A DNA stretch of 64,000 nt from Sandaracinaceae bacterium (GTDB lineage Bacteria; Myxococcota_A; Polyangia; Polyangiales; Houyiibacteriaceae). The notes below the pieces were generated by a model. The model did no database searches. It was not told where the DNA came from and was given only the letters and a program-made list of their open reading frames with translations. The translations under genes and the position numbers were made by a program. The stretch lies in the NCBI GenBank assembly GCA_020633055.1, contig JACKEJ010000005.1, forward strand, positions 558,001 to 622,000. The letters run 5' to 3'. This document shows, one piece after another, positions 8,239 to 19,236 of the stretch; position 1 is the first letter of the stretch, and each line of letters opens with the position of its first letter.

Positions 8239-9629
8239 ATGTCCAAGCGCCCGTTGCCAGTCATCGACGAGCCCGCGAGCTCCCTCCACGTGGATGGACG
8301 CCGCAACTACGTGCATCCGGCAGACGTGCACGGGCGCTTCCTCACGCGGCGACGCATCGTGTTCGCGGTGCTGATCGCGGTCTACGTCGCGCTGCCGTTC
8401 GTTCATGTCGGCGGGCGGCCAGCCGTCTTTCTCGACGTCGCGCACCGTCGCTTTTTCCTGTTCGGCCTCAGCTTGAACGCGCAGGACTTCTGGCTGGCCT
8501 TCTTCGTGTTGAGCGGCATCGGCTTCGCGTTGTTCGTCGTGACGACCCTCTACGGTCGCATCTGGTGCGGGTATGCCTGCCCGCACTCGGTGTTCCTGGA
8601 GGGGGTGTTCCGCCCCATCGAGCGCCTGATCGAGGGGCCGCGCAACATCCGCATGCGCCGCAACCAAGGCCCGATGAGCTGGGACAAGCTGTGGCGCAAG
8701 ACGCTCAAGCACGCGCTGTTCGTGCTCACCGCGTTCTTGATGAGCCACTTCGTGCTCAGCTACTTCACGTCCCTTCCTGCCCTGCTCGACATGATGCGCA
8801 GCGGCCCGAGCGAGCACACGGAGGCGTTCGTGTGGATGCTCGCGATGAGCGGCGTCATCTACTTCAACTTCGCCTGGTTCCGAGAGCAGCTGTGCCTCGT
8901 GGTGTGCCCCTACGGCCGTCTGCAGTCGGCGCTGATCGACAGCGACACGCTGGTGATCGGCTACGACACCGCCCGAGGCGAGCCGCGCGGCAAGGTGGGC
9001 ACCAGCGGCGCAGGGGACTGCGTGGATTGTCGTCGCTGCGTGGTGGTGTGCCCGACGGGCATCGACATCCGCAACGGTCTCCAGATGGAGTGCGTGGGCT
9101 GCGCGCAGTGCATCGACGCGTGCGACGACGTGATGCGCAAGCTGAGCCGCCCGGTCGGGCTCGTGCGCTACGACTCGCTCAATGGCCTCGACGGCAAGGC
9201 GCGCCGAGTGCTTCGACCGCGCGTGTATTTCTATGCCGTGCTGGGCGTGATGGGCCTCGTCGCTGCGACGCTGGCTCTGAGTAGTCGTCAGGCCTTCGAG
9301 GTCAACCTGCTGCGCACGGGAGCCCCCTTCGCGGTCGACGCCGAAGGCCACGTCCTCGACATCCTCAACCTGCACCTCGTCAACAAGCGCGACGAGCAGG
9401 TGCGCTTCCGCATCGAGCCCGTCGACCCGAACGACGGGTTGCTGTACCGCATCTCCGACCCGAACCCAGAGGTCCCGGCGCTCGAGTCCGCCCGCATCAG
9501 CGTGTTCGCGACGTGGGAGCGGGGAGCACCCAACGCCCCATCCACCGCGCCCGCACACGTGCGTCTCCGCATCATCAGCGACCATGGCGACGAGTCGCGC
9601 GTCGCTGAGGTATCCTTCGTGGCCCCGCG

Positions 9630-9633
<4 letters not shown>
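8239..9633 (+). CDS. ccoG: Cbb3 oxidase accessory iron-sulfur protein CcoG (FixG/RdxA)
   Basis: A 464-residue membrane ferredoxin. After an N-terminal helix it shows WCGYACPHSVFLEG, further membrane helices, and a pair of cluster motifs CVDCRRCVVVCPTG and CVGCAQCIDAC near residues 256-295, then a C-terminal beta-rich (FixG C-terminal) domain. CcoG proteins reduce Cu(II) for delivery to the oxidase. ATG 8239 lies two bases after ccoP, and the stop overlaps the following activator gene. No ccoH/FixH is present between ccoG and ccoI, unlike classic ccoGHIS sets. Confidence 0.93.
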
Positions 9634-11063
<1,430 letters not shown>

Positions 11064-11070
11064 GGGCGGC

Positions 11071-11691
11071 TCAGTCGTCGTCTCCGTAGGGCGCCTCCCC
11101 CGAGAGCGCACGCGGGAAGAGTTCCTCCTCCTCGAGGCGGTGGTGCTCGGCGAGTTGAATCTGCAAACGGTCGAGCAGGCGATGCAGATCGCTCATCAGC
11201 TTGGGGTCGAGCGCAGGGGCCTCGGTGTTCTGGGCGCTCTGGCCCACCGCCTCGGCGCAGAGCGCCGCCAGGCGACGTAGCCCGCGACCGCGCTCGCAGC
11301 TCTGGTGGTTGTCGATGTGCAGCGCGGCGACGATGGTCGCGCAACGGGGCCCCTGACCCGACAGGATGCGGGGGAAGATCTCGTTCTCCTCGCGGAGCAT
11401 GTGTAGCCGCGCGTCCTCCGCGAAGCGGTTGGCCAGGACGAGCATGGCGCGGGCCGCCGGATGTCCGCTGAGCGCGGCGCTCTCCGTGAGGTGCTCGAGC
11501 AGCCGGAGGTCCTTGCGCAGCGGTACGTGGTAGGCGTCGAAGACGTGCGAGATGAGCTGGGCGAGACTCTTGTCGCCCCAGTGGTCGACGTCCCTGACCA
11601 GCGGTGACAGCATGGTGACGGGACTCGGGGAGTGCGCGTGTTCGGAATTCGGGGTGCCCATGCGGGAACCGGTAGCAACCCGCGTGCCCAC
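11071..11691 (-). CDS. Hemerythrin-like di-iron protein of RIC/YtfE type
   Basis: A 206-residue protein (GTG 11691 preceded by GGGAG; ATGs at 11661 and 11613 are alternatives). From about residue 45 it follows the RIC (repair of iron centres) hemerythrin fold: ISHVFDAYHVPLR, LHMLREENEIFP, HIDNH and AEHHRLEEEELFP supply the His and Glu ligands of a di-iron site. The usual N-terminal ScdA domain is missing. Family members repair nitrosylated or oxidised Fe-S proteins or release NO from di-iron sites. It converges on the sigma-54 activator with only seven bases between stops, and its upstream region carries a strong inverted repeat (11717-11740). Confidence 0.82.
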   Translation of the reverse strand: MGTRVATGSRMGTPNSEHAHSPSPVTMLSPLVRDVDHWGDKSLAQLISHVFDAYHVPLRKDLRLLEHLTESAALSGHPAARAMLVLANRFAEDARLHMLREENEIFPRILSGQGPRCATIVAALHIDNHQSCERGRGLRRLAALCAEAVGQSAQNTEAPALDPKLMSDLHRLLDRLQIQLAEHHRLEEEELFPRALSGEAPYGDDD

Positions 11692-11716
11692 CTGATCTCC
11701 CTGCAGTTGGCGCTAT

Positions 11717-11775
11717 CGGTCGACCATGGTAGGTCGACCGTTGCGCCTCCCCGCAACCCCGACGCAAGCGTTGCG
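11717..11775. promoter_or_regulatory. Stacked inverted repeats between the RIC gene and the globin kinase
   Basis: Three dyads follow one another. CGGTCGACC (11717-11725) is inverted exactly at 11732-11740 with a six-base spacer. GTTGCG (11740-11745) is inverted as CGCAAC (11752-11757). CGCAA (11763-11767) is inverted as TTGCG (11771-11775). The first sits 26 bases upstream of the RIC start and resembles a repressor operator near a promoter. I cannot name the binding protein. Confidence 0.45.
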
Positions 11776-11944
11776 CCACGGAGCGCTGCCCGGCGCGGGA
11801 GCGCGCGTCCCGAGACGGCGCCATCACTCCGCCCCCGACGTCTCGCCGACCGGCCAACCGTCGGGCCCCTCGCTGTGAGACACAGCGCCCCGCGCCACGT
11901 TCGCTCCTGTCCGTGCCGCCGATGGCTGCTACGCTGCAGACTGC

Positions 11945-13114
11945 ATGGTGCCCCTCTTGGACGAGCTGTTCCGATACGTCGGCTTCACCGAGCACGACGG
12001 GCGTCGACTGCAGGCCGCATCCGACGCCCTGCGGCCGACCTTCGACGGAATCGTCGAGGCCTTCTACGTCGCCATCGAAGCGAACCCGGAGGCCCGCGCG
12101 GTGTTCGAGGACGAGGCCCAGGTCGCGCGCCAGAAGCGGCTGCTGCGGGGTTGGCTCGAGCGCTTCTTCACGGGTCCTTACGACGCCAGCTACGTAGAGG
12201 AGCGCTCCCGCATCGGTCGCGCGCACGTGCGTATCCGCCTGCCCCAGCGGTACATGTTCGTGTCCATGAACATCATCCGGGACGGCCTGACGCGTGCCGT
12301 GTGGGCCCTGACGGACACGCCCCTCGACCGGATGGCGTTGCTCCAGTCGATCCACCGCCTCTGTGACGTCGAGCTGGCGATCATGCTCGAGACCTACCGG
12401 GAGGGCTACGACCGCGCGCTACGCACGGCGGAGCGGTTGGCTGCCCTGGGTCAGTTCGCGGGGACGCTGGCGCACGAGATGCGCAACCCGCTCGCGGTGC
12501 TCAGCACCTCGAGCCACCTGCTGCGCCGCCACGCGGGCGAGGCGCCGGCCATCGCGCGCCACGTCGACCGCATCGAGCGACAGGTCGCCGTGTGCGGGCA
12601 GATCGTGGAAGATCTGCTGGGGCTCGCGCGGGACACCCCACCACGCGTCGCCCCCGTGGACGTCGCACGGCTCGTCGAGATTGCGTGGGCACAGCTCACC
12701 AAACCCCTGCACACCCTCTCGCTGCGCGTCGCGCCCGACGCGGCGACCGTGCTCGCCGACGAGGGGCAGCTGCGGCAGGTGCTGGTCAACGTGATGGAGA
12801 ACGCCACCCAAGCAATGCCCGAGGGTGGCGTCGTGGACGTAGACGTCCACGTGGGAGTGCTGGCCAACCCCGCGGGCGACCTGGATGGCGTCGTCATTCG
12901 CGTCGAGGACACGGGACCGGGCTTCACCCCCGAGGCACTGGAGCACCTGTTCGAGCCGCTCTTCACCACAAAGGCCCGCGGCATCGGGCTGGGGCTGCCC
13001 CTGTGCCACCGCGTCATCGGCAAGCACGGCGGCCGACTGAGCGTGCACAACCGCGAGCCGCGCGGAGCCCGCGTGGACATCACCCTCCCCGCCACGACCC
13101 AGGGGGCGGCATGA
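11945..13114 (+). CDS. Protoglobin-coupled sensor histidine kinase
   Basis: Residues 1 to about 155 match the protoglobin/globin-sensor fold: FDGIVEAFY, a KRLLRGWLERFFTGPYD helix and RIGRAHVRIRLPQRYMF, in which His94 would be the proximal heme ligand. A HisKA domain follows (LAHEMRNPLAV, phospho-His177) and an HATPase domain with ENATQAMPEGG, EDTGPGF and GLGLPL. The kinase should sense O2, NO or CO through heme and sit in the cytosol, as no membrane helix is seen. Its stop overlaps the next receiver gene (ATGA), and the operon ends with a second kinase. Nearness to the cbb3 cluster suggests control of respiration. Confidence 0.9.
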   Translation: MVPLLDELFRYVGFTEHDGRRLQAASDALRPTFDGIVEAFYVAIEANPEARAVFEDEAQVARQKRLLRGWLERFFTGPYDASYVEERSRIGRAHVRIRLPQRYMFVSMNIIRDGLTRAVWALTDTPLDRMALLQSIHRLCDVELAIMLETYREGYDRALRTAERLAALGQFAGTLAHEMRNPLAVLSTSSHLLRRHAGEAPAIARHVDRIERQVAVCGQIVEDLLGLARDTPPRVAPVDVARLVEIAWAQLTKPLHTLSLRVAPDAATVLADEGQLRQVLVNVMENATQAMPEGGVVDVDVHVGVLANPAGDLDGVVIRVEDTGPGFTPEALEHLFEPLFTTKARGIGLGLPLCHRVIGKHGGRLSVHNREPRGARVDITLPATTQGAA

Positions 13115-13458
13115 GGGTCCTGTTGGTGGACGACAATCTGGAGCTCGCGGACAACCTCGCCGAGCTGCTGACGCTCGATGGCACGGAGGTGGTGACCCAC
13201 CACGACCCCACCCGCGCGCTCGACTGGGCGCGAGCGCACGAGTTCGACGCGGCGTTGCTCGACGTGCGCATGCCCGTGCTGGGCGGCGTGGAGCTCATGC
13301 GCCAACTGCGACCTGCGCACCCCGAGGCGCGCTTCGTGCTGATGAGCGCGTACACGCAAGACGTGCGGCTCGACCCAGCCAGTGACCGCGTGGACGCCGT
13401 GCTCACGAAGCCACTGGACCTGCGGTTGCTCACGCGAGCGCTAGGGCTCGAGGCGTGA
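13111..13458 (+). CDS. Single-domain response regulator (receiver only)
   Basis: A 115-residue receiver domain: acidic pair in LLVDDNLELAD, phospho-acceptor Asp in ALLDVRMPVLGG, and a KPLD segment carrying the conserved Lys. There is no output domain. It overlaps both the upstream globin kinase (ATGA) and the downstream receiver-PAS-kinase (GTGA), so the three are translationally linked. It could carry phosphate from the globin kinase to another protein or act as a phosphate sink. Confidence 0.92.
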   Translation: MRVLLVDDNLELADNLAELLTLDGTEVVTHHDPTRALDWARAHEFDAALLDVRMPVLGGVELMRQLRPAHPEARFVLMSAYTQDVRLDPASDRVDAVLTKPLDLRLLTRALGLEA

Positions 13459-15023
13459 GGCTGCGGGTTCTCGTCGTCGACGACAACGTCGAGCTCGCGG
13501 AGAACATCGCCGAGCTTCTGCAGGATCTCGACGACCAGCTGGACGTTGTGTTCTCGCGCGGCGCGCGGGGAGCGATGGACATCGCCGTGCGCGGGGGGTT
13601 CGACCTCGCGCTGCTGGACATCCGCCTGAGTGAGGGCGACGACGGCCTGACGCTGCTCCCCAAGCTGCGCGAGCTGTGTCCGCGGGGCGAGGTCATCCTC
13701 ATGACGGGGCACGGGACACTCGACTCGGCGATCACGGCGCTCCGCCAGGGTGCCTTCGCCTACGTGTTGAAGCCCTTCGACGCACAGGACTTCCTCGAGT
13801 TGGGCGGCCGCGCACTCGCCCACATCAGGCTGCGCAACGAGCGGCAGCGTTTGTCGCGCGAGCTCGAACGCTCGGAGGCGCTGCATCGCGCCATCGTCGA
13901 GCACACGGAGGCGCTCTTGGTCGGTGTCGGGCCAGGGGGCGACGTGGTCTTCGCGAGCCCACACGCGCTGCGTGCTCTCCCGGCGGTCGAGGGGGGTCGT
14001 GAAGCCATCGTGGGGACCCCCTTCCTCGATCACTTCGCCGACGGTCCGGGCGGCCCATTGGCGCGGGCGCTACACGGCGCGCTCGCAGGGGAGCGCGCAC
14101 ACGACATCGACGAGCTCGTCGCGCGCGCAGGCGGACGACGGCGCGTGGTGCGCTGGACGCTGACGCCGGTCCCGGCGCTCGCGCACGACGCCGCCCAGGT
14201 CGCCGTCATGGCCGTGGGGGTCGACGTGACGGAGCAGCTCGACGCCGAACGGACGGCGCGAGAGACGGAGTCTCTGGCCGCGATGGGTCGCCTCACAGCC
14301 GGCCTCGCGCACGAGATTCGCAACCCCCTGAACGGCGCCTTACTGCAGCTCGAGTTGCTCATCCGGGCCAACGAGAAGGGCGCTGATGGGCCTGCGCGGA
14401 AGGTGGTACGTGACACCAGCGACGTCATCAAGCGCGAGCTGCGCGGCCTGGCCGAGCTGCTGGACGAGTTCTTGGAGCTGGCCCGGACGCCCGTGCCACG
14501 TCTCGAACCCGTGGACGTCGTGGCGCTGGTGCACGACCTCTTGACCAGCCAAGCCCCTGTCGCCGAGGCCGTGTCCGCCCGCTTCCGGTACGATGGGCCC
14601 GCGTCCGCATACGTCTTGGCCGAGCCGGGGAAGCTCAGGCAGACGCTGCTGAACTTGCTCAAGAACGCCCTCGAGGCGCTGACGACAGGCGGCGAGGTGC
14701 GCTTCGAGGTGCTCGCTGGGCAGCCCGCGCTCGAGACCGAACCGGGCCCGGAGCGGGTCGAAGTCCGCGTCTATGACGACGGCCCGGGTCTCGACGACGA
14801 GATGCTGCGGGAGGCCTTTCGTCCGTTCAAGACCAGCAAGCACGCGGGGACGGGCCTTGGGCTCGCCATCGTCGCGCGCACCATACACGCGCATGGCGGC
14901 GCCGTGAGCATCGAGAACCGGCCGGAGGGAGGCGCGCTGGTCCGCGTGCGCCTGCTGCCCGCGCCCCCCCTCGGGAGCGCAGGCGTGGGCGCGCTCGCTT
15001 CGTCGCATACGCCCGGCCCTTAG
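13455..15023 (+). CDS. Receiver-PAS-histidine kinase
   Basis: A 522-residue protein starting with a receiver domain (VLVVDDNVELAEN, Asp in ALLDIRLSEGDDG, Lys in YVLKPFD), then a PAS-like sensor region (about 130-265), a HisKA domain with LAHEIRNPLNGALLQLE and an HATPase domain (NLLKNALEALTTGG, DDGPGLD, TGLGLAI). No membrane segment is visible. GTG 13455 overlaps the preceding receiver stop. It may receive phosphate at its own receiver from the globin kinase and modulate its kinase activity, giving a phosphorelay; this is inferred from gene order. Confidence 0.9.
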   Translation: MRLRVLVVDDNVELAENIAELLQDLDDQLDVVFSRGARGAMDIAVRGGFDLALLDIRLSEGDDGLTLLPKLRELCPRGEVILMTGHGTLDSAITALRQGAFAYVLKPFDAQDFLELGGRALAHIRLRNERQRLSRELERSEALHRAIVEHTEALLVGVGPGGDVVFASPHALRALPAVEGGREAIVGTPFLDHFADGPGGPLARALHGALAGERAHDIDELVARAGGRRRVVRWTLTPVPALAHDAAQVAVMAVGVDVTEQLDAERTARETESLAAMGRLTAGLAHEIRNPLNGALLQLELLIRANEKGADGPARKVVRDTSDVIKRELRGLAELLDEFLELARTPVPRLEPVDVVALVHDLLTSQAPVAEAVSARFRYDGPASAYVLAEPGKLRQTLLNLLKNALEALTTGGEVRFEVLAGQPALETEPGPERVEVRVYDDGPGLDDEMLREAFRPFKTSKHAGTGLGLAIVARTIHAHGGAVSIENRPEGGALVRVRLLPAPPLGSAGVGALASSHTPGP

Positions 15024-15054
15024 CCCCTCGCGCGGAGTCCGCGCTGCAGACCAC

Positions 15055-16683
15055 CTAGCGACCGACGAGCGCCACGTGTCGAGGCGCAAGGCCCCGCGCC
15101 ATGCTGAGCGGCACAGGCGCCCCCTCGGTCGCGGCCGCGGCCTCCAACGTGAAGCGCCGTAGGCCCGCGCTGGCGTCTGGCACCAGGAGCAACCCGCTGT
15201 CCGCGTCGTACGCTGACGTCCCCATCACGTACTGGCCGCTGGCGGTGCCGAGCTGCTCCTGCGCGCCCGTGGAGATGCGCACACGGTACACGGCGTCGTC
15301 GGTGGGGGCGATGAAGTCGCCGTACTCGACGGCGACGAACTCGTCAGCCGAGAGCGCCACGATGCCGTTGACCGCGACCGCCGCGAGCGCGTCGGCGCCG
15401 GCCTCCCAGCGGTCGTCCTCGACGAGCCCGTCCGCGACCTGCTGCACCACGACCACACCGGCGGTCGCGCGCACCTCGGCCGCGTCGAACGTCCCGGAAT
15501 GCCCGGTGCAGGCGACCACCGCGCGCGTGGCATCGCCCGGCACGGGCACGAGGGTGCCGCAGTTGCGCAGCCCGGTCAGCGTCAGGCTGCTGAACGTGCC
15601 CGCGCTCGGGTCGACCAACACGACCACGCCGTCTGCGGACGCGCCGAAGTCGGCGCTCAAGAGACCGAGCCCCACGGCCACGTAGCTGCCCAGGCGCACC
15701 ATGCGCGACGGGCGCGCGAGCACCGGGTTCTCATCGACTGTGGTGTTGAAGCTGCTGAGGTCGACGCGCTCGCCCGTGCGGGTCATCGTCGTCGGGTCGA
15801 TCTCGATCAGATCCGTCCCACGCTCGGCCGGCACGGCGTTGGGGTCGGCGTTCTGCTCGAACCGCGTGACCCAGGCGCTCGTCCCGCTGACGCTGACGTA
15901 GTCCTGCGGATTGCTCGAGAAGCCCGCGGCGCCACCGGTCGCGTGCGTACGCAGCTGCCCGACCAGCTCGCCGCCCGGGATGGCGACGCGCGTGAGCACG
16001 TCCACGCGCAACCGGTCGATGACGGTGATGTGACCGGGCTCTGGCATCGTGGGCAGGGACACGTCACCACCCAACGCGGCGACCAGGCCCGCGAGCGCGT
16101 CGGCCGAGGTGAACCACTCGGTGACGAGTGGGTCGCCCGCAGCGTCCAGCATCGCAATGGACGTGCTGCTGTAGTCGCTGCTCACCACGGCGAACGTGGG
16201 CGTCGTGGACAGCTCGGGCAGCTGCGTCGCAAACGCCCGCACCACCACGAACACGCCGCCCGAGGTGACGTTGAATGTCGCCGCGCCGTCCGCGAAGGAA
16301 GCCCCGGCGACGATCTGCCACGGGTCGGTCGGGCCTGCCGCGAAGAGCACGAAGAGGTCATCGTCCGCTCCCGAGTACGGCAGGTTCACGCTGACCCCGG
16401 CCGCGAACACGGTCGCGAGCGGCGCGAGCTCGAAGGGCATGCCCGTGAACTGGACGTCGGCCGCGAGCGCCGTGACCTCGCGCTGCGACAGGCGACTGAG
16501 CGTCAGCTCGGTGGTCTCGGTCAGGGCTCCCGCTGGGACCGTCACCGTGACGCCACCGGCGCGCAGCGCGCCCCCTTCGGCGCCAACGCTCAGGGTGGTG
16601 GAGGGCGCGCCGTCGTCCGCGCAGCCCAGCACGAGGATCGCCGCCGCGCAGACGAGCGCGAGGGTGTTTCGAGTACGAGTCAT
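15055..16683 (-). CDS. Surface lipoprotein with C-terminal beta-propeller-like region, cobalamin-riboswitch operon
   Basis: A 542-residue lipoprotein: signal peptide with lipobox LVLGC (Cys at about 21), a ZU5-like beta-sandwich segment (about 25-135, with VTVPAGALTE), then about 400 residues of repeated beta-strand blocks such as GTDLIEIDPTTM, DGVVVLVDPSAG and DDAVYRVRISTG spaced as in YncE/lactonase-type propellers. ATG 16683 overlaps the TonB receptor stop (ATGA); ATG 16689 is also possible. It lies downstream of the riboswitch and receptor, so it should be made when B12 is low. The architecture recalls BtuG, the B12-binding propeller lipoprotein paired with BtuB. That role is inferred, not shown by sequence identity. 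Confidence 0.65.
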   Translation of the reverse strand: MTRTRNTLALVCAAAILVLGCADDGAPSTTLSVGAEGGALRAGGVTVTVPAGALTETTELTLSRLSQREVTALAADVQFTGMPFELAPLATVFAAGVSVNLPYSGADDDLFVLFAAGPTDPWQIVAGASFADGAATFNVTSGGVFVVVRAFATQLPELSTTPTFAVVSSDYSSTSIAMLDAAGDPLVTEWFTSADALAGLVAALGGDVSLPTMPEPGHITVIDRLRVDVLTRVAIPGGELVGQLRTHATGGAAGFSSNPQDYVSVSGTSAWVTRFEQNADPNAVPAERGTDLIEIDPTTMTRTGERVDLSSFNTTVDENPVLARPSRMVRLGSYVAVGLGLLSADFGASADGVVVLVDPSAGTFSSLTLTGLRNCGTLVPVPGDATRAVVACTGHSGTFDAAEVRATAGVVVVQQVADGLVEDDRWEAGADALAAVAVNGIVALSADEFVAVEYGDFIAPTDDAVYRVRISTGAQEQLGTASGQYVMGTSAYDADSGLLLVPDASAGLRRFTLEAAAATEGAPVPLSMARGLAPRHVALVGR

Positions 16684-18908
16684 TCCCATTCCTTTGTGTA
16701 GACGGCGCTCACCGCGACGCGGCGGCCGGGGAGCGCATAGCCGAGGACATCCGACCCAGCGCGGTTGCGCAGGTCGCGAACGGAGAGCGCGAGCTCGAGC
16801 CCGCGGTAGGTGACGCGCGCGCCCACGCCGAGCCAGACGCGCGCCGGGATGGCGACCAGGTTCGCCGCGTCCGCGTAGAGGCGCCCCTGGTGACGCACGT
16901 CGGCGTACAGCGTGCCCACCACACCCGAGCGCAGCCGACCCGTGCCGAGCTGCGCACGCAGGAAGGCGGTCGTGCGCGCGCGATAGGGCAGCGCGTTCCC
17001 GAGCGTGTCACGCGAGTAGAGGTACGAGAGCATGCCGGTCACCTGCAGGTGCTGACCCACCTGCAGGTCGCCACTCGACTCGAGGCCCGCGACCCAAGCC
17101 GACGCGACGTTCTCGAACACGCTCTGTGACTGGCTCGTGCGCCGTGCACGGATCAGGTCTTCGTCGCGTCGCGCGTGCCCACGGAGCTCGAGGCGCGCGC
17201 AGAGTACGTCACCCGTGGTCTGCAGCAACAGCCCGAGGTCACCACCCATGCCCGTCTCGGGGCGCAGCTCCGGATTCTCGCGCACCATCGCGCGGTCGCC
17301 AAACAGCTCGAGCTGCGTCGGCAGGCGCGCGCCCCGAAAGACGGAGGCCGTGATGGAGAGCGCGCCCAGTGGGCTGAACGCCGCTCCGACCCGAAACGTG
17401 GGCAGCGCGCTGCGCGCCGTGTGCGACTGGATGCGGCCGAGGCGTAGCTCCTCGGTGTGGCCAAAGCTCCCTTGCACGCGCACCGACGGACGCAGCGACC
17501 AGAGGCGCCCGCCGCGCCCGCCGTGCGCGTGCAGCTCCAGCGTCCCGGCGACGGTCTCGCGACGAGAGGTCGGCTCCTCGAAGCGGCTCGCGGCGTCCTC
17601 CGGGTCGTATCGATAGCCTGCAGCGTCGAGCACCAGCGTCGTGTCGAGCGCGTCGGCGGGCGAGAGCGTGAGCGTCGAGCGCGCACGCCAGCTGCGTGAG
17701 CGATCATCCGTGTCGTGAGGACCGGAGCCGATCTCCCCCAGCCGGTCTTCGAAACGGTTGCGGCGCCCACCGAGGATCCCCTGCAGCGACAGGCGCGGCT
17801 GCGCGCGACCTTCCCAGCTGCGCGACACTCCCAACACGCCGCGCAGCTGCGTCTGGAGTCGCTCCGTCTGCAGCGAGGGAGCCGAGAGCGGTCCAGGGAC
17901 GCCAGCGTCGCGGGTAATGGTCAGGAGCACCGCGCGCAAGACCCACTCCCCCTGCTGAGCGCGCACGTGGAAGAAGGTCGACGTGTCCAGGGCCTCGGCG
18001 TTGCGCACGCGACGCCGCACGTCATCCGTGTAGTCGAAGCGGGTGTTGCCGTCGTCGAGGTATGGGTAGTTCGATCGCGAGCCTCGCGCCCCAGCGAGCG
18101 CCAGCACCTCCACGTTGCCGCGACGCAGCCCCACCTCGAGCGAGCCTCCGCCGGTCAGGTAGCTGCCCGCGTTGCCGCGCAACACCATGCGCGTGCCGAG
18201 CACGCTCGCGGGGATCAAGCGCACGACGCCTCCCATGGGCGCCACGTTGAGAGCCGCGGGCGCCCCCCCCCGGTACACCTCGATGGCGTGGAACGCATCG
18301 AGAGGTAGGAGCGAGAAGTCGAACGCGCCATCGTCGATGTCGTGGATGGGGAGATCGTCGAGCACGACCTCGGTCTGCGAAGCGTCGCCCCCCCGGAGCC
18401 CGAGCCCAGCGAACGCGCCCATGCCGCCGAGGCTCTGGAGCTGCGAGCCGGGGAGCTCGGGCAGCACGTCCACCACGTTCTCGCCCGCTGCGGTGCGTGC
18501 GCGGAGGTCGACCCGCGTGCCGGCGGCGGTGGGGTCGAGACCGTTGGCGGACGGGAGGCGACGCGCGACCTCGGCGGTCGCGCCGAAGGACGGCTCGTCG
18601 TCCGGATCGCGGGGACTGGTGGTCGCGCCGAAGGACGGCTCGCCGTCGGGCGGACCAGCGTCCGCATCTCCCGCCTCCTCCGCGTCGGCTCCCTCGGGGT
18701 CCGCGTCGGAGGGGGTCTCTACCCTGTCGGCTCCCGGTGGGTCCGCATCGGCCTCTCCCGCGGTCGATTCGTCCCGCTGGTCGCGGCGTGCTCCACCTCC
18801 AGTGGGTGTGTCGCTCGCGGCGGCGGGGTACGCGACGCACGCCGTCCACAGCCCGGCCACGAGGGCCAGGGATGAGGAGGGTCGGGGGGTGCGCGTGCGT
18901 CCGGTCAT
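16680..18908 (-). CDS. btuB: TonB-dependent outer membrane receptor, likely cobalamin (BtuB-like)
   Basis: A 742-residue TonB-dependent receptor. After a signal peptide and an acidic Pro/Ala/Asp linker (about 30-110) comes the plug domain (ENVVDVLPELPGSQLQSLGG, LRGGDASQTEVVLDDLPI, VYRGGAPAALN) and a beta-barrel with aromatic-rich strands ending in SAVYTKEWE. ATG 18908 follows AGGGA at a suitable distance; the longer open frame to 19265 would run through the riboswitch and is rejected. Substrate assignment to B12 rests on the cobalamin riboswitch directly upstream. The linker contains a 45-base direct repeat encoding two EPSFGAT segments. Confidence 0.88.
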   Translation of the reverse strand: MTGRTRTPRPSSSLALVAGLWTACVAYPAAASDTPTGGGARRDQRDESTAGEADADPPGADRVETPSDADPEGADAEEAGDADAGPPDGEPSFGATTSPRDPDDEPSFGATAEVARRLPSANGLDPTAAGTRVDLRARTAAGENVVDVLPELPGSQLQSLGGMGAFAGLGLRGGDASQTEVVLDDLPIHDIDDGAFDFSLLPLDAFHAIEVYRGGAPAALNVAPMGGVVRLIPASVLGTRMVLRGNAGSYLTGGGSLEVGLRRGNVEVLALAGARGSRSNYPYLDDGNTRFDYTDDVRRRVRNAEALDTSTFFHVRAQQGEWVLRAVLLTITRDAGVPGPLSAPSLQTERLQTQLRGVLGVSRSWEGRAQPRLSLQGILGGRRNRFEDRLGEIGSGPHDTDDRSRSWRARSTLTLSPADALDTTLVLDAAGYRYDPEDAASRFEEPTSRRETVAGTLELHAHGGRGGRLWSLRPSVRVQGSFGHTEELRLGRIQSHTARSALPTFRVGAAFSPLGALSITASVFRGARLPTQLELFGDRAMVRENPELRPETGMGGDLGLLLQTTGDVLCARLELRGHARRDEDLIRARRTSQSQSVFENVASAWVAGLESSGDLQVGQHLQVTGMLSYLYSRDTLGNALPYRARTTAFLRAQLGTGRLRSGVVGTLYADVRHQGRLYADAANLVAIPARVWLGVGARVTYRGLELALSVRDLRNRAGSDVLGYALPGRRVAVSAVYTKEWE

Positions 18909-18992
18909 CAGGGTGATCCCTGCGGATGACGGGCTTACGGGAGGCGACGCGACACTGCGCGAGGCCCTCGTAGGCTGTGTCCCGCAGCAGAG

Positions 18993-19196
18993 GGTCGCGC
19001 TCGAGCAGGTCTCCGGACTCGCGACCCTAGGCCGCGTCGCCTTCCCGCGCGGCGGCTCGGTTCCCTTGGGGTGAGCCGTCCTCGCAGTGGCACCATGACG
19101 CGGTGTTCGATCGCATACCGTGGCGGGAACCGTGTCGGCTTGGAACCGACTTCCCTCTTCGGCCCCCGCATGTCTCCGCGGTGACCTCGCGCGACC
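18993..19196 (-). promoter_or_regulatory. Cobalamin (vitamin B12) riboswitch
   Basis: Read on the minus strand the region holds the conserved elements of RF00174 in order: GAGGGAA (19157-19151), CCCGCCAC (about 19126-19119), GCCACTG (19091-19085), GCGGGAAGG and GAGTCCGGAGACCTGC (19020-19005). A closing P1 stem pairs GGTCGCGCGAG (19196-19186) with CTCGAGCGCGACC (19005-18993, one bulge). It lies 84 bases upstream of the receptor start, leaving room for an expression platform that hides the ribosome site. B12 binding should repress the receptor-lipoprotein operon. Confidence 0.93.
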
Positions 19197-19236
19197 TTCA
19201 CCCGATGTGAGCAGCCGCGACCCGATCGCTCCGGGG

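Noticed and set aside
11740..11757. GTTGCG-N6-CGCAAC read as an FNR/DNR box
   Set aside because: FNR-type sites need TTGAT-N4-ATCAA; spacing and bases do not match.
15030..15044. GCGCGGA/TCCGCGC hairpin between convergent genes as a terminator
   Set aside because: The full stem leaves a one-base loop and no T-run follows; such short GC dyads are common in this composition.
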